Source: Archivesica marissinica (lineage: Eukaryota > Mollusca > Bivalvia > Venerida > Vesicomyidae). From it: a stretch of 64,000 nucleotides of DNA. The notes under the pieces are model-generated. The model was given only the letters and a program-made list of their open reading frames with translations. It was not told where the DNA came from and did not search any database. This document shows, one piece after another, positions 22,593 through 36,000 of this stretch (position 1 is its first letter; the number at the start of each line of letters is the position of its first letter). Both the position numbers and the translations under genes were made by a program. The stretch covers positions 84,185,791 to 84,249,790 of the forward strand of contig CM026386.1 of the NCBI GenBank assembly GCA_014843695.1. Direction: 5' to 3'.

Positions 22593-25500
22593 ATTAGTGA
22601 GAGTCACTACAATGGTATTTTGCAATAATTGCTCGCTTAATTCTACAATTTAGCCAATTGGTGTATTGATAGAATGATAATGTCTGGACCTTTTCCTAAC
22701 GAGACCCTAGGTTGGTCAAGGGGTCCCCCACAATCCAAGATGGCCGCCATTTTTTTTTGCAGTGTCAGTGAGTTGGACATATACTTATATTATGCATTTA
22801 TTACTTGACAGATTTAAATCAAATCAACTGGAAATCATAGATATTAAATGTATGCTTAAAATAAAATACATTGTGGGTGTTCATTTGTCAAGGTCAATCT
22901 CATAGCCAATGTCAAATGGTGACATTTACATAAAAACACATTTTTACCATGCATAAGTACCTTTATTTTGAAAACTATAGGTTTAAATAGTATGTTATGT
23001 ACATGAATGTAATGCATGATGTATGCCCTTTAATTTGGTATGTTGATTACTGACTTCTGTTTTGGATCCATAGATATCCAAGATGATTTTTCCCCGCGGA
23101 ATCCAAATATGTATTGTGCAATAGAATGGTTATATATTGTTTTCTTTTTAGATTAAAATAAATGTTTAAATGTTTGATACACATAGAATCGACATAAATG
23201 AACTCTAAAACAATTTTAATATTTTATAACTGCTAAGAAATATGTATATATAGTAGTAGCTGTATATCCGGATATGGTATTGATTCGGATATTAAAATTG
23301 TTGCAGTACTAAATGGCTTACATTTTTAGAATTTAGTTAAATGCACACAACACTAATTATTATAGTGTATGTACTGTTATAAGAAGTCAAATTCCCGGAG
23401 CATTTGTTTTAATAATGCATAGCTCTTGTTACTAGTATATGTGATAACCACACGTAGTATGAAGTTATTATGTCAGTTGGATGTAATGGTTGCCTGCAGC
23501 AATAACAATCTAATAACACAAGATTCATCACAATAATGCATTATTAACTTTACTAACATGAGATATACTAACATACATGTACCAACGTAGCAATAATGTC
23601 AAAAAAGGTTGCCATAGCTAAAACTGAAAACATTGATTTAGAACATTAACTGTCGACAAGTAGTATATGAATGTGAAATTGATTGGGCAAAATGTGTATT
23701 GTGCCAGGAGAGAAACAATGCTCATCTTGTGTGACCAGTTAATTATGAAACATTCCTACAATACATCAACCGTTATTATAGGTGTGTCCATATCAACTCC
23801 ATAGCTGCTTAATTGGTGATACTGATCATGTAGCTAAACGTCAATGATGCAAAGTGGCATAAAACATGTAGAAATAATGTTGGGTTGTGGAAATATGAAC
23901 GACAAAAACGTCATGCAACTGCAAGCAGGAATGACCCAACAGAAACTCCAAGAAGAAAGGTAACCCGTCTAAGTAGTGGTGATGCCGCGGCTCAAGTGGA
24001 TACTAAATGCTTGAAAAACCTACACAACTTTTACGTTGGATGTTATGTCGCCCTGTAATAGCCAGGCTGGTTAATGAATTTGAAGATTCAAACATTGTCT
24101 CTACAGCTGAATCCAATTACAAACATCACAAACAAACAAAGCTTACATTTCAACAGCAAGTAAATGATCTGGTGTCTGTAATGCAAGACCTAGGAAACCC
24201 GTTTGCAGATCAATCGGATGAACTACTAGTTCTTGACACAAGATATATTGTTGACCCAAGTGTAGCAGAGAGCATAAAACACTTAACATATTTGGGGAAG
24301 CAGCAATATGAGATATATGTACAAGAGAGGCTTATAACACTTGAACAATCAGTGACATACACAATTAAACAAACAAAACAAATTACCATTGTTCAGCAGA
24401 CCACCAGTTAGGAAACTGTCAAAACAAAAACTTGAACGTTTGTCCCTTAAAGAGACTTTCGCTTTATTCTCGAGGCTGTGTGTGTAGTGTCAGTTTTCGA
24501 AAAGGAGACCTTAGTGAGTTCTTCTCACATAAAAACACCAAATATCCCCATCGCTCTCACACTTTGGTAAATTTCCCACTGGAAAAAAGTCTGAACTGAC
24601 GCCCTGTCTGGAACAGCTCTGCCAGTCCTGTGAACCAACACATGAAAGGCCAGTGGTAGACGCGCTGTTGTTTGATGGTGCTGCGATTAATAACATGCTG
24701 AAGCCACATAAACAATGCAGGACATTTCAGGATTATGCTGTAGACGTGTTTCTGCCATGTGTACAAGGAACATTTGATTAATGTGCATAGTTGATTTAGT
24801 TTGGGATAGATACATTGATAATAGCTTGAAAGCTGGGGCACGGGGAAATCGTGGTACTTGTATTCGTAAAAGGGTGTTGCCTAATACGACAATTCCATCT
24901 AACTGGGACACTTTCCAATGGTCACAACTATGGGCGAAGATATGGCGAGGGCATTGCCGGGATTCCATGTATTTACGGGCTACGAGCAGGAGTATGGATT
25001 TCTGGGAATAGGAAAGCGAACAGCTTGAAACACTTTATCATTTCCTCTGGCAGTTCAGGCATTTACAACATTGGGCAACACACCAAGTGAACAGCAGATC
25101 AATGACTGTATCCCTGTTGTTGAAAGGTGTGTTGTGTTGATCTATGACAGGTCATGTTAATGTGAAATCCGTCAGGATCTATTCACACAGAAAGGCAGTG
25201 CTATAGATGCTATACCACCAACATCTGCTGCTATTCACCAGCACACACAGCGTGCAGCCTACCAGACAAGCTACTGCTGGGGTCAAGCACTATGTCCATC
25301 GCCAACACTACCATCTCCAGCAGAACATGGATGGACAAAGGAAGCCGACCTACACTCACAATGGAAACCACTGTAGACAACGTTGTTACCAGCATCAAAG
25401 TCCTGCATGGAATTATTGAAGTGTGGCTGTGACAAAGATAAGGGATGTCGTGGTCGATGTAAATGTGTGAAGGCTGTGCTTCCATGCACCGCTTGCTGTA

Positions 25501-26563
25501 AATGCAATGGACACTGTGATAGGCTTTAAGTACAATTGTATCACTGATTGCTTTTGAATTGTAAAACAAGGTTTCACAATTAAGAATCTACGCCACCTGA
25601 TCTACGCTCAATGTCTGTTTCCTCAGGTTCCCAATCTATACTCATGCTGGATTGCGTTATTGTTGAAACTGACACGCAATTCTACTCCCGCCAGGATTCG
25701 AATGAGGCCAGTGATTTATTTAACAGTATACCACAGTGCTTCCTGGACATGAACAGTGTTAAATATGATATCTGAATGGTATTATCTGTGTAATAGATGA
25801 CCCGTATGTACGTAGTACCATTCATATTCAATTCAATGTTGTATGTTTTAAATTACACACATTGTATTTGTAAACGTGTAATTTGGCGGCCATATTGGCA
25901 GTCATATTGGTTATTAGTCGCCATTATGGTGAAACCTACCTAACTTTAAATAATATACTATAGTATAATTATATAAAGCGATATTATGTATATATTAAAA
26001 AGAAAATATGTTAACAGAAGTAGAGTTACTGTATATACTACTTTCACAACACATGTTAACGAAACGTCCATCTTATGAACCACCTTTTATTACCATGGCA
26101 ATATATTATGTGATAGCAGTACTCTATTTGAAAGAACATAAATTGTGCTGTAAGTTGATGCGCAAATCAGTATAATATTTAATATAAATAATCCAACACA
26201 TTGATAATTATATATGTTAAAATTAATTTCTTCAAATTTTAATCGTGTGAACTTGAAAATGACATTGACCTTGACATTAGATCATCATTGACGGATTTCA
26301 ATTTTTGAACATTTCCTTTCAGAACAGGATGCTATTATTTTTCATTTGTTTATATGTGCTAATAACTAATAAATACAACTATTTATATATTTATCTATAA
26401 ATGCCGGCCATCTTGGCGGCCATCTTGGATTTTGGGGGACCCCTTGACCCAGAGTCTAGGGTCTCGTTGGAAAGATAGTCGCATTTCACCATACTATCAC
26501 CATGCAAAGTGGCTAAATTCTAGAATTAAACTAGCAATTATTCTTATAGTGACTCTCACTAAT
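22593..26563. mobile_element. 4-kb inverted-repeat DNA element
   Basis: Ends in long terminal inverted repeats: left 22593-22750, right 26418-26563. The outer tips agree over ATTAGTGAGAGTCACTA. Inner matching blocks are AATTTAGCCA, AACGAGACCCTAG, GTCAAGGGGTCCCCCA and AATCCAAGATGGCCGCC, each inverted at the other end. The left arm has a short insertion. The inside carries the gene relic at 23600-25530. The target-site duplication is not clear (possibly TA), so the superfamily is unassigned. Confidence 0.8.
23600..25530 (+). pseudogene. Decayed copy of an uncharacterised invertebrate gene family
   Basis: A broken reading frame with several frameshifts and stops. From 5' to 3' it shows: an N-terminal Cys pair (AKCVLCQERN) and AKWHKTCRN; a 134-codon open stretch at 24007-24411 with FADQSDELLVLDTRYIVD and GKQQYEIYVQERL; PLFSRPPVRKLSKQKLERL; PVVDALLFDGAAINNML; VDLVWDRYIDNSLKAGARGN; GFHVFTGYEQEYGFLGIGKR; PPTSAA followed by a CWGQ segment; and a terminal cysteine cluster (CGCDKDKGCRGRCKCVKA, then CTACCKCNGHC). 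I recall this order from long 'uncharacterised' proteins in corals, molluscs and other invertebrates. Compared with them, a central block between SNWDTFQW and GFHVFTG is missing. Function unknown; a nuclease role is only a guess. Confidence 0.7.
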
Positions 26564-27148
26564 ATTCTTTTACTCTCTTTAATAAGCATTGACATCGCAC
26601 TACATTGTATGATAGCCGACTTAATATTAATTGTATTGCAATCGGGTCTTCTCTGATATAAGAAGAGAGGTAAATTGATAAAAATGAGAACTATTTTGCT
26701 AAAATGCCATTTGCGGCACTAGCATAATAGATGCATGAAACCGCACACAACTGTCTATGTTAATTTAACCAAGACCAGGCGAATAATAACGTAAGAAACT
26801 TCTATTTTGCAATGACGGAAATTATCTAATGTCAACTACAAACGTATTTTTGCTTGGTCAGTATATTCATTAAGTGTATTGTAGTATAATTCATATGGGT
26901 TCACTTAAGAGTGTGTGTTGAATAGCACGTGCGACGGTTTCTACGGCATTTATGAGATGTTGGCAAAATGGAAGAACACAGTTTTCTTTAATGATTTCCA
27001 CAATCCATGCCATAAACCATTCAACATGAGTTATCGCGTCTAGAATAGCATGACTTCCCGGCAGCCACTTTATCAAGGTACTATTAAGCTACTGTTTCAA
27101 TAGTTCTAATAAACAATTGTCTAAATACGACATGCATCGTATATCCGC
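26564..27148. other. No feature seen
   Basis: AT-rich spacer without a recognised gene. Confidence 0.5.
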
Positions 27149-29324
27149 AATTGACCTTTCTGCAAACGCTACTTAGGCACGCCCCCCATAGTTACCGGTG
27201 CTCGCTGTAACCACGCGAGACAAGCTATCTAACAAAATGGCGTCTAACGCAGTCCTGCATCGAGTTAATCTAGATAAAATTCCGTTGAATTTCTCGGTTT
27301 TATTTCACCCAGATAAGAATATCTCATTGAAAGCAAGAAGGCAAGGGTTTTAGGTGAATTCAGGTGATTTCGTATAATCCCTTGTTCGTCTAATGGTAGT
27401 TTCGTATACTAGTGCATTCGTATAATCACAGGTTCGTATTTTATATATATATATATAGTACTGCACTATACAGGCCCATTATAATAATGATATTATTAGC
27501 TATTTAGGTAATTAGACACAATTATGAATGGGACTATGTAGCCGTGTGTTTGTCATACCAGGAGTGATTATCTATCTAGGTTTCAGGCCACTAATCAAGA
27601 TTAATTAAAGTGAATGGGGGAGAATAAATAAATCATTCCGCATTTTCGATGATTCCAACGGTGGCACATATCGCAGCTAAGAGCATGCATACGCCTGGAA
27701 ACGTGACGAGAGCAAAAAAACGCATGGAAAAATAGACGCCATGGTTGTAATGAAATTGATGTGAAGAGCATGATATTTATACATGATTCAAGGGCTTGGA
27801 CATATGGCACGGCTCCGCTCTAAAGCTGATCAAACATGGGCATACAAGCCAGCATCACAAATGTTTGAGCCGACCAATCAAGGTGTGAAAAATAATATAT
27901 TCTCCAGTAGTTGATTAATTTATCAACAGCCCATCTCATAATAGACGTAGGTGTGAGGGTTATTTCTCTAAAGTACAGATATATTTAACGGTTGAGGACG
28001 TGTTAAGTGTTCGTGGTAAATGCTTGCGCAGTCAACGGAAGAGTGAACAACCACATCGTGTCAACTTTGACATCAAAAGAAATGAAATATGCCACCGTCT
28101 TGTGAGACTCGACCCTATGCCTCCTAGAAGACTCGAACATTAGGCCCAAAAACTGAACACCAGTACGTTCACTGAGTTAATATGGGAATCCCACAGCTCT
28201 GCACATGCATGGGTACTATTACTACTATCTGATCCCTAGTCCACCATCCACGACAATATGTATGGATCACATGTATAATCACCACTATACTCACATATAT
28301 CTTGTGAACGGTAGATCTATTAATGCAGAATATATTGTTTCGAAATATTTTATTATGCATAAATAAATTAATTTCAACTTACTTTTGTGCAAATATATCT
28401 GTTTGCATTAATGTTGGATGTATTCAGCTGGTCGTCCACACCTTAGACATTTTTTCAAGATTTGTCTTAGGTTTTGGAAATGGCACGAATTTAACGTCAC
28501 CTATCAATCGATCTGGATATCTACATCACTGTCACACAGCCCGTAACTACATCTTTTCACCATTGTCAATGACAGACAGCATTAATTAATTTGTAATTAT
28601 TTTTCAAAAAATAATTTCAGATCACGATCACTCGTTATCAGATTTGATTAAAATTTTACTACATAACTCGTTTGTCTAACAAAACGATAAAACAATGACT
28701 CGGTGTAGTAATCAATTATATAATTATGTGCACACATTTTATAATTGACCAATTAGCACAATCAGTGCTAAATTCCGATGTGAAATACTTTGATCTTGAT
28801 AATAGGCCCCTATCGGGATATTATAAAGTCGGCGGTCTCTGTGATGTACCGGTAGTCGATATGTTGTTGATTACTCCCAAAAAACAGTGTGACACGCTTA
28901 AATTTGATTGCTGTGTTTGCTAGAAAAGAATGACTATATGGGGTCAGTCGGTGTTTTTATAGATGCATTGTTTTTAAAGCAGCTGTCTGGTATTTTGTGG
29001 TTCATATACACACTTTTAGATTTGTCCAATGATTTTGAAATGGGTTGAATTTAACGTCGATCACCAGGATATCGACTAATTTTGTACTATAACTAACCCA
29101 CACACCAAAGCTACACATTTTCAACATCATTAAAACAATTTTAAACCCGTATTTTCGATCAAATTCACGCCTTTTCAAATTTGTCTACTCGTTACTAGTG
29201 TGTCTAATATGCATTGTTTGTCTAACAAGATGGCGGCGATAAACCGTTGCCGGGGGTGTGCGCGAATGGTGCGATGCGATTGGCTAACGCCAGCTGTCAA
29301 TCAAAATCGGCAGAAAGGTCAATT
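27149..29324. mobile_element. Candidate second inverted-repeat element
   Basis: A perfect 15-bp inverted pair, AATTGACCTTTCTGC at 27149-27163 and its complement at 29310-29324, bounds about 2.2 kb. Inside, 28440-28690 and 29000-29232 look like diverged direct duplicates (TTTAACGTC, GGATATC, TTTGTCTAACAA). No target-site duplication and no transposase frame are seen; a 65-codon frame at 28726-28923 is unrecognised. Confidence 0.4.
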
Positions 29325-29900
29325 AGCGTAACACAGTGAAACAAAAACGGACACTCATGTTAATCCATTGTATTTATCTGTATTCTAAGCAGGCAACATT
29401 GCTGGATATATAGGTGTTAAATAGACGTACGTTTACTATGCTCAGTCGTATTATTACAAATATAAGCGCTTCAGTATCGTTTTACAAATTCATGAATTGA
29501 ATTATATCATTACATATTTGTACACGTGTTATCTTCAATATACGAGATAATCTATTGAACTATTTCATTACTAACTGTTCCGTCACATAACGGATGCATC
29601 AATGTGACCAACATTATATGTACTATGAGAATGATTTATCTTTTTTCGAATGATTAACATTGGAATAATTCAATATCATATTAAAGAAATTGTACGACTC
29701 GATAATTCCCGCATGCGATAGTATGATATGGAATTAATGCAGACATATCGTACGTTCTTTGTAAGCAGGTTTTATCTACCAATGATGCGTTCCGTAATAT
29801 ATATATATATATGTGGGTATGTGTGATACATATGCATACTATATCCGAATTGTTATTACTCATCATATACGTGTTTATTCTGTGTTTAGGTTGTCGTTAT
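29325..29900. other. No gene recognised
   Basis: AT-rich; includes a short (TA)n at about 29798-29811. Confidence 0.5.
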
Positions 29901-29993
29901 GCATCACGCTAATCCAGAATCTGAAACAGGTTAAATAAATAAGAATTAAACTTTTCGTAAAATTTAAATTGTGAATTGGATCTTTAATTATAG
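29901..29993 (+). repeat. Direct repeat G, copy 2
   Basis: Second copy of the segment at 22485-22579. Confidence 0.8.
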
Positions 29994-31227
29994 CCCGACC
30001 CGCCCCGGTACCTCGCACCAAGCGAGTTCCCCAACTACATACACTACTACACAGAACCATATATCCAAAGATCTTAAGCCGGGTTGGCACTTCGACTCTA
30101 ACATGACCGAAATATATAAAAAGCGTAAAAATAGTTGGTGTTATTTTTAGAATAGTCCGTAAATGTCGTCACAAAACTCAAAAATGTCGTCACATTTGAC
30201 ACCACGCGCCAAGCCATGTTTTCGTGCAGATTTAGTAGCGGTACATTCCTTCTTTGCGCATACATACATGTTAGAAAGGTTGTGAAACAAGACATTGAAA
30301 TAAAAAGCTCACTTTGCTATGATTAATTTGCCGATAGTTTACTAAATAACACCTCCTCAATATAAACGTCATATCACTATACCTGAAACAACCTCATTCG
30401 GAAATGTTCTATTTTGTCTCTAAAATTAGGATAGATCATGTCTATACGATAACATAATTATTTGACTGTAGTCAGAACGTAACGTAATAATCAAGCAGTC
30501 ATGACTTTATAATATGGAGGAACATATGTCTAAGTCTGGAATAGGATTATATTTCAGCATAACGGACATTTCTCAAACAAGTGGTAGTCTCCGGTGATAC
30601 TTTCCATATATGAAAAGTTATAAGCACCATTAATTGTATTATAGTTGGGGGGACGAAATCCTGCGAATAACATTTGTACACATTTCAACATACAGTATGT
30701 CGCCATACATTAACATGTGTGTGACAACGTCTAGGAGTGGATTACGGTCTGAAGACTCGCAATAAGGTTCATATCAGGCCGACAGATGGGTATTGGTTTA
30801 AACAATATTTATTTCTTTGAATATACATAGTCAAGAATACATAATATTTACATATATGTAGGATTGAGGAGAAAGAAACTTGCTTGTATGGTTACCTCTT
30901 TCCTACGAATCAATTACAAAATATACCGTTTATATTAGGCAACAAAATTACTGTCAAATATTGAGAAACTCATTAATTTTAGAATGTGAGAAAAAAATAA
31001 CAAATTTGAAATATATATTAAGATATGAATACTTTTGATGGTGGTTGTGCAACAGGATGACCAAGGATCATCCAACTACACCGCCACAATTATCTATGAT
31101 AATTTGGATTGGAGAAAGAGAAAACAAACACAAAAATGGAGGAGATCGAATCAGATTCAGAGGCCACCGGCTCGTGCATGTACGGAAACTGAGTAGGCGT
31201 TCCAAATGGCAATTGTTTCATGTGGTT
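29994..31227. other. No gene recognised
   Basis: About 1.2 kb of AT-rich sequence with no motif I can name. Confidence 0.5.
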
Positions 31228-31540
31228 TTATGCAAACCGTTTTGTGTCCTTAATGTACTTGTGAACGTGAGTGAAAAGTAGTATGTTTTGTTCAGAGCTG
31301 AGTTGTGCAATTCCTTCTAATAGTGTTTTAAGTGTTGGTGTAGTAATGTTGCTGATCTCGTTAATGAGTGTGGTCCTATGAGTTGCCGTGTATGATGGAC
31401 AAGTAAAGACATAGTGTTCTGTATACTCTACTTCCCCACATCTACAAAGTGGACTTTCAACGATGTTTCATTATTGTAATACTTAGGAGGTGAAAATGCT
31501 GCCAGAAAATATTGTCGGTATTTTGTATATGTCACAAGAA
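31228..31540 (-). pseudogene. LINE ORF2 C-terminal fragment
   Basis: A minus-strand frame ending in TAA at 31228 reads LCRCGEVEYTEHYVFTCPSY, then LLEGIAQLSSEQN and VHKYIKDTKRFA. This is the terminal Cys-x-Cys...His...Cys motif and tail typical of non-LTR retrotransposon ORF2 proteins. About 75 codons are intact. Upstream, the frame changes near 31466, where KYRQYFLAAFSPPKYYNNE continues in another frame, so it is a relic. Confidence 0.8.
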
Positions 31541-33060
31541 CTTCAAATGTCTAAATCCTGAGGATAGAACTATACAAGACTCTTTCTTTCATTCTAATCC
31601 CTTTTCTGTATTTTGATTATGTGTGATGTGTGCATCGTTCAATATGTATTATATTGGGAAATAAAATATGTTTAAACTAAATCCTTTGTTCATGGTGGAT
31701 GTCGAGCAGAACAAAGGGGATTTCAGGTTTAATGAGACTCTAATCTAATCTTCACAATAGTGAAATGCCTTATTAGATGCATCTTAGCTTCAGATACGGT
31801 GTTATTCTACATTGAATGGACAACTTATTTAGAATATGCGAAATAGTTTATGAAATATGACTTTGAAATGACAGAATAAAAGATAAGGCCCTTACAGCGT
31901 GTTTAATACATACAACTACATATATAGACGCTGATAGTCTATTAATACATTGCGTGAATATGATAGCTTGCATCATCTACTTCAATTTATTAATATTGTG
32001 AACTGTATATATACATACCAGCTTGTTATTATTTTAATCAGTTTTCATGAGTTTATGACGCACCCTGTTGAATAAATTAAAGATAGTATGTTGTACTGCC
32101 AAAACCCTTGGTTTAACTCTAGGACATAAGTTGATTGCTGGAATCGGTATTGGTAAAGATAACAGTAACATATCCAAAAACACGAATTACCATAGTAACA
32201 TCCGATAAATTATGCATGATTACATATAGCCTTTAAACTATGTATAAATAGTGTTGAATAAAATGTGACGTAAATGCGGACGACGGTCTATTCGACAACC
32301 TCTACTGAAACTGATTACAGCTTTCATAATTCCAAAATATGTGTTCATCGTGCGTTAGTGAGACATACATTGTAATACTACAAACATGTATGAGAATGCT
32401 CAGACAAAGATATTTGGAGATCTGAAAAGTTTGTGAACAAGCTATAGTTCTGGCGAAATTGGTAAAGGTATTTTGACGACATCTGTTACGGCAGACACTT
32501 CTGGCCTAGACATTTAGAAAATACCCCATTCTTAAATATATACATGTAGAATATCGCGTCGCTAGATGTATGCATAGCTATAATACTGCTAACATTTCGC
32601 TAACATTATGAGAAAATGGCATTGAACCAATTAAGCGAAAGAGAGATAGAGAGCGATCAATGAGCACATGCCCAAGGCACTTAGCACTTTCAATTCTCGT
32701 CAATCCGTAATATTATAGAGTAGAAACTGGGCTATTATTGGTGGAAGACCAGGGTGCAACCCCGAACACAGTATTCTATGCACGGACCCCGGGTAGAACC
32801 ACCGATCATCCGCAAGCCAGCGTTTTCATCGTGTACCATAGAATTATAATTTATAATAGTTAGGACCACCGAACACGACAGAGTGAGTGGTTGCAACCGC
32901 ATACCTATACTACAAAGTGCATTTTCAGCTTACCATGTTAATCCGAATAATGTGACAGTTCATATAATTATCTAAATTGTATATTTAGCCGAAGCAATAT
33001 ATCGACGGACAAGATGAAGTCTGCAAATAAATATAATATTGTAATAGATATATGCATTGA
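31541..33060. other. No gene recognised
   Basis: 1.5 kb of AT-rich sequence before the large satellite. Nothing identifiable on either strand. Confidence 0.5.
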
Positions 33061-36000
33061 GAAGTAGGAAAAGTATTGTATGTAGAATGGTCTACAATGA
33101 AGTAGGAAGGTATTGTATGTAGAATGGTCTACAATGAAGTAGGAAGGTATTGTATGTAGAATGGTCTACAATGAAGTAGGAAGGTATTGTATGTAGAATG
33201 GTCTACAATGAAGTAGGAATGTATTGTATGTAGAATGGTCTACAATGAAGTAGGATGGTATTGTATGTAGAATGATCTACAATGAAGTAGGAAGGTATTG
33301 TATGTAGAATGGTATACAATGAAGTAGGACGGTATTGTATGTAGAATGGTCTACAATGAAGTAGGAAGGTATTGTAAGTAGACTGGCCTACAATGAAGTA
33401 GGACAGTATTTTATGTAGAATGGTCTACAATGAAGTAGGAAGGTATTGTATGTAGAATGGTCTACAATGAAGTAGGAAGGCATTGTATATAGAATGGTCT
33501 ACAAATAGGTAGGGAGGTATTGTATGTAGAATGGTATACAATGAAGTAGGAAGGTATTGTATGTCGAATGGTCTACAATGAAGTAGGAAGGTATTGTATG
33601 TCGAATGGTCTACAACGAAGTAGGAAGGTATTGTATGTAGAATGGTATACAAATAGGTAGGAAGGTATTGTATGTAGAATGGTCTACAATAGGTAGGAAG
33701 GTATTGTATTTAGAATGGTCTACAATGAAGTAGGAATGTATTGTATGTAGAATGGTCTACAATGAAGTAGGAAGGTATTGTATGTAGAATGGTATACAAT
33801 GACGTAGGACGGACTTGTATGTAGAATGGTCTACAATGAAGTAGGAAGGTATTGTATGTAGAATGGTCTACAATGAAGTAGGAAGGTAGTGTGTGTAGAA
33901 TGGTCTACAATGAAGTAGGAAGGTAGTGTGTGTAGAATTGTCTACAATGAAGTAGGAAGGTATTGTATGTAGAATGGTCTACAGTGAAGTAGGAAGGTAT
34001 TGTATGTAGAATGGTCTACAATGAAGTAGGAAGGTATTGTATGTAGAATTGTATACAATGAAGTAGGACGGTATTGTATGTAGACTGGTCTACAATGAAG
34101 TAGGCCAGTATTGTATGTAGAATGGTCTACAATGAGGTAGGAAGGTATTGTATGTAGAATGGTCTACAATGAAGTAGGAATGTATTGTATGTAGAATGGT
34201 CTACAATGAAGTAGGACGGTATTGTATGTAGAATGGTCTACAATGAAGTAGGAAGGTATTGTATGTAGAATGGTCTACAATGAAGTAGGAAGGCATTGTA
34301 TGTAGAATGGTCTACATTGAAGTAGGAAGGCATTGTATGTAGAATGGTCTACATTGAAGTAGGAAGGCATTGTATGTAGAATGGTCTACAATGAAGTAGG
34401 AAGGTATTGTATGTAGAATGGTCTACAATGAAGTAGGAAGGCATTGTATGTAGAATGGTCTACAAATAGGTAGCGAGGTATTGTATGTAGAATGGTATAC
34501 AATGAAGTAGGAAGGTATTGTATGTAGAATGGTCTACAAATAGGTAGGAAGGTATTGTATGTAGAATGGTCTACAATAGGTAGGAAGGTATTGTATTTAG
34601 AATGGTCTACAATGAAGTAGCAATGTATTGTATGTAGAATGGTCTACAATGAAGTAGGAAGGTATTATATGTAGAATGGTCTACAATGAAGTAGGACGGA
34701 ATTGTATGTAGAATGGTCTACAATGAAGTAGGAAGGTATTGTATGTAGAATGGTCTACAATGAAGTAGAAAGGTAGTGTGTGTAGAATGGTCTACAATGA
34801 AGTAGGAACGTAGTGTGTGTAGAATGGTCTACAATGAAGTAGGAAGGTATTGTATGTAGAATGGTCTACAGTGAAGTAGGAAGGGATTATATGTAGAATG
34901 GTCTACAATGAAGTAGGAAGGTATTGTATGTAGAATGGTCTACACTGAAGTAGGACGGTATTGTATGTAGAACGGTCTACAATGAAGTAGGAAGGTATTG
35001 TATGTAGAATGGTCTACAATGAAGTAGGACGGTATTGTATGTAGAATGGTATACAATGAAGTAGGAAGGTATTGTATGTAGAATGGTCTACAATGAAGTA
35101 GGAAGGTATTGTATGTAGAATGGTCTACAATAAGTAGGAAGGTATTGTATGTAGAATGGTCTACAATGAAGTAGGAAGGTATTGTATGTAGAATGGTCTA
35201 CAAATAAGTAGGCGATATTGTATGTTGAATGGTCTACAATTAAGTAGGAAGGTATTGTATGTCGAATGGTCTACAATGAAGTAGGAAGGTACTGTATGTC
35301 GAATGGTCTACAAATAAGTAGGAAGGTATTGTATGTAGAATGGTCTACAATGAAGTAGGAAGGTATTGTATGTAGAATGGTCTACAATGAAGTAGGAAGG
35401 TATGTAGAATGGTCTACAATGAAGTAGGAAGGTATTGTATGTAGAATGATCTACAATGAAGTAGGAAGGTATTGTATGTAGAATGGTATACAATGAAGTA
35501 GGACGGTATTGTATGTAGAATGGTCTACAATGAAGTAGGATGGTATTGTATGTAGAATGATCTACAATGAAGTAGGAAGGTATTGTATGTAGAATGGTAT
35601 ACAATGAAGTAGGACGGTATTGTATGTAGAATGGTCTACAATGAAGTAGGAAGGTATTGTATGTAGAATGGTCTACAATGAAGTAGGAAGGTATTGTATG
35701 TATAATGGTCTACAATGAAGTCGGAAGGCATTGTATGTAGAATGGTCTACATTGAAGTCGGAAGGCATTGTATGTAGAATGGTCTACATTGAAGTCGGAA
35801 GGCATTGTATGTAGAATGGTCTACAATGAAGTAGGAAGGCATTGTATGTAGAATGGTCTACAATGAAGTAGGAAGGCATTGTATGTAGAATGGTCTACAA
35901 TGAAGTAGGAAGGTATTGTATGTAGAATGGTCTACAATGAAGTAGGAAGGCATTGTATGTAGAATGGTCTACAAATAGGTAGGGAGGTATTGTATGTAGA

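Noticed and set aside
26401..26470. Promoter or CpG-type regulatory site around GGCGGCCATCTTGG
   Set aside because: The sequence is the inner part of the right terminal inverted repeat and is matched inverted at 22720-22750, so the repeat explains it.
28726..28923. 65-codon open frame inside the candidate 27-29-kb element
   Set aside because: Short, no known motif, and no support as a transposase.
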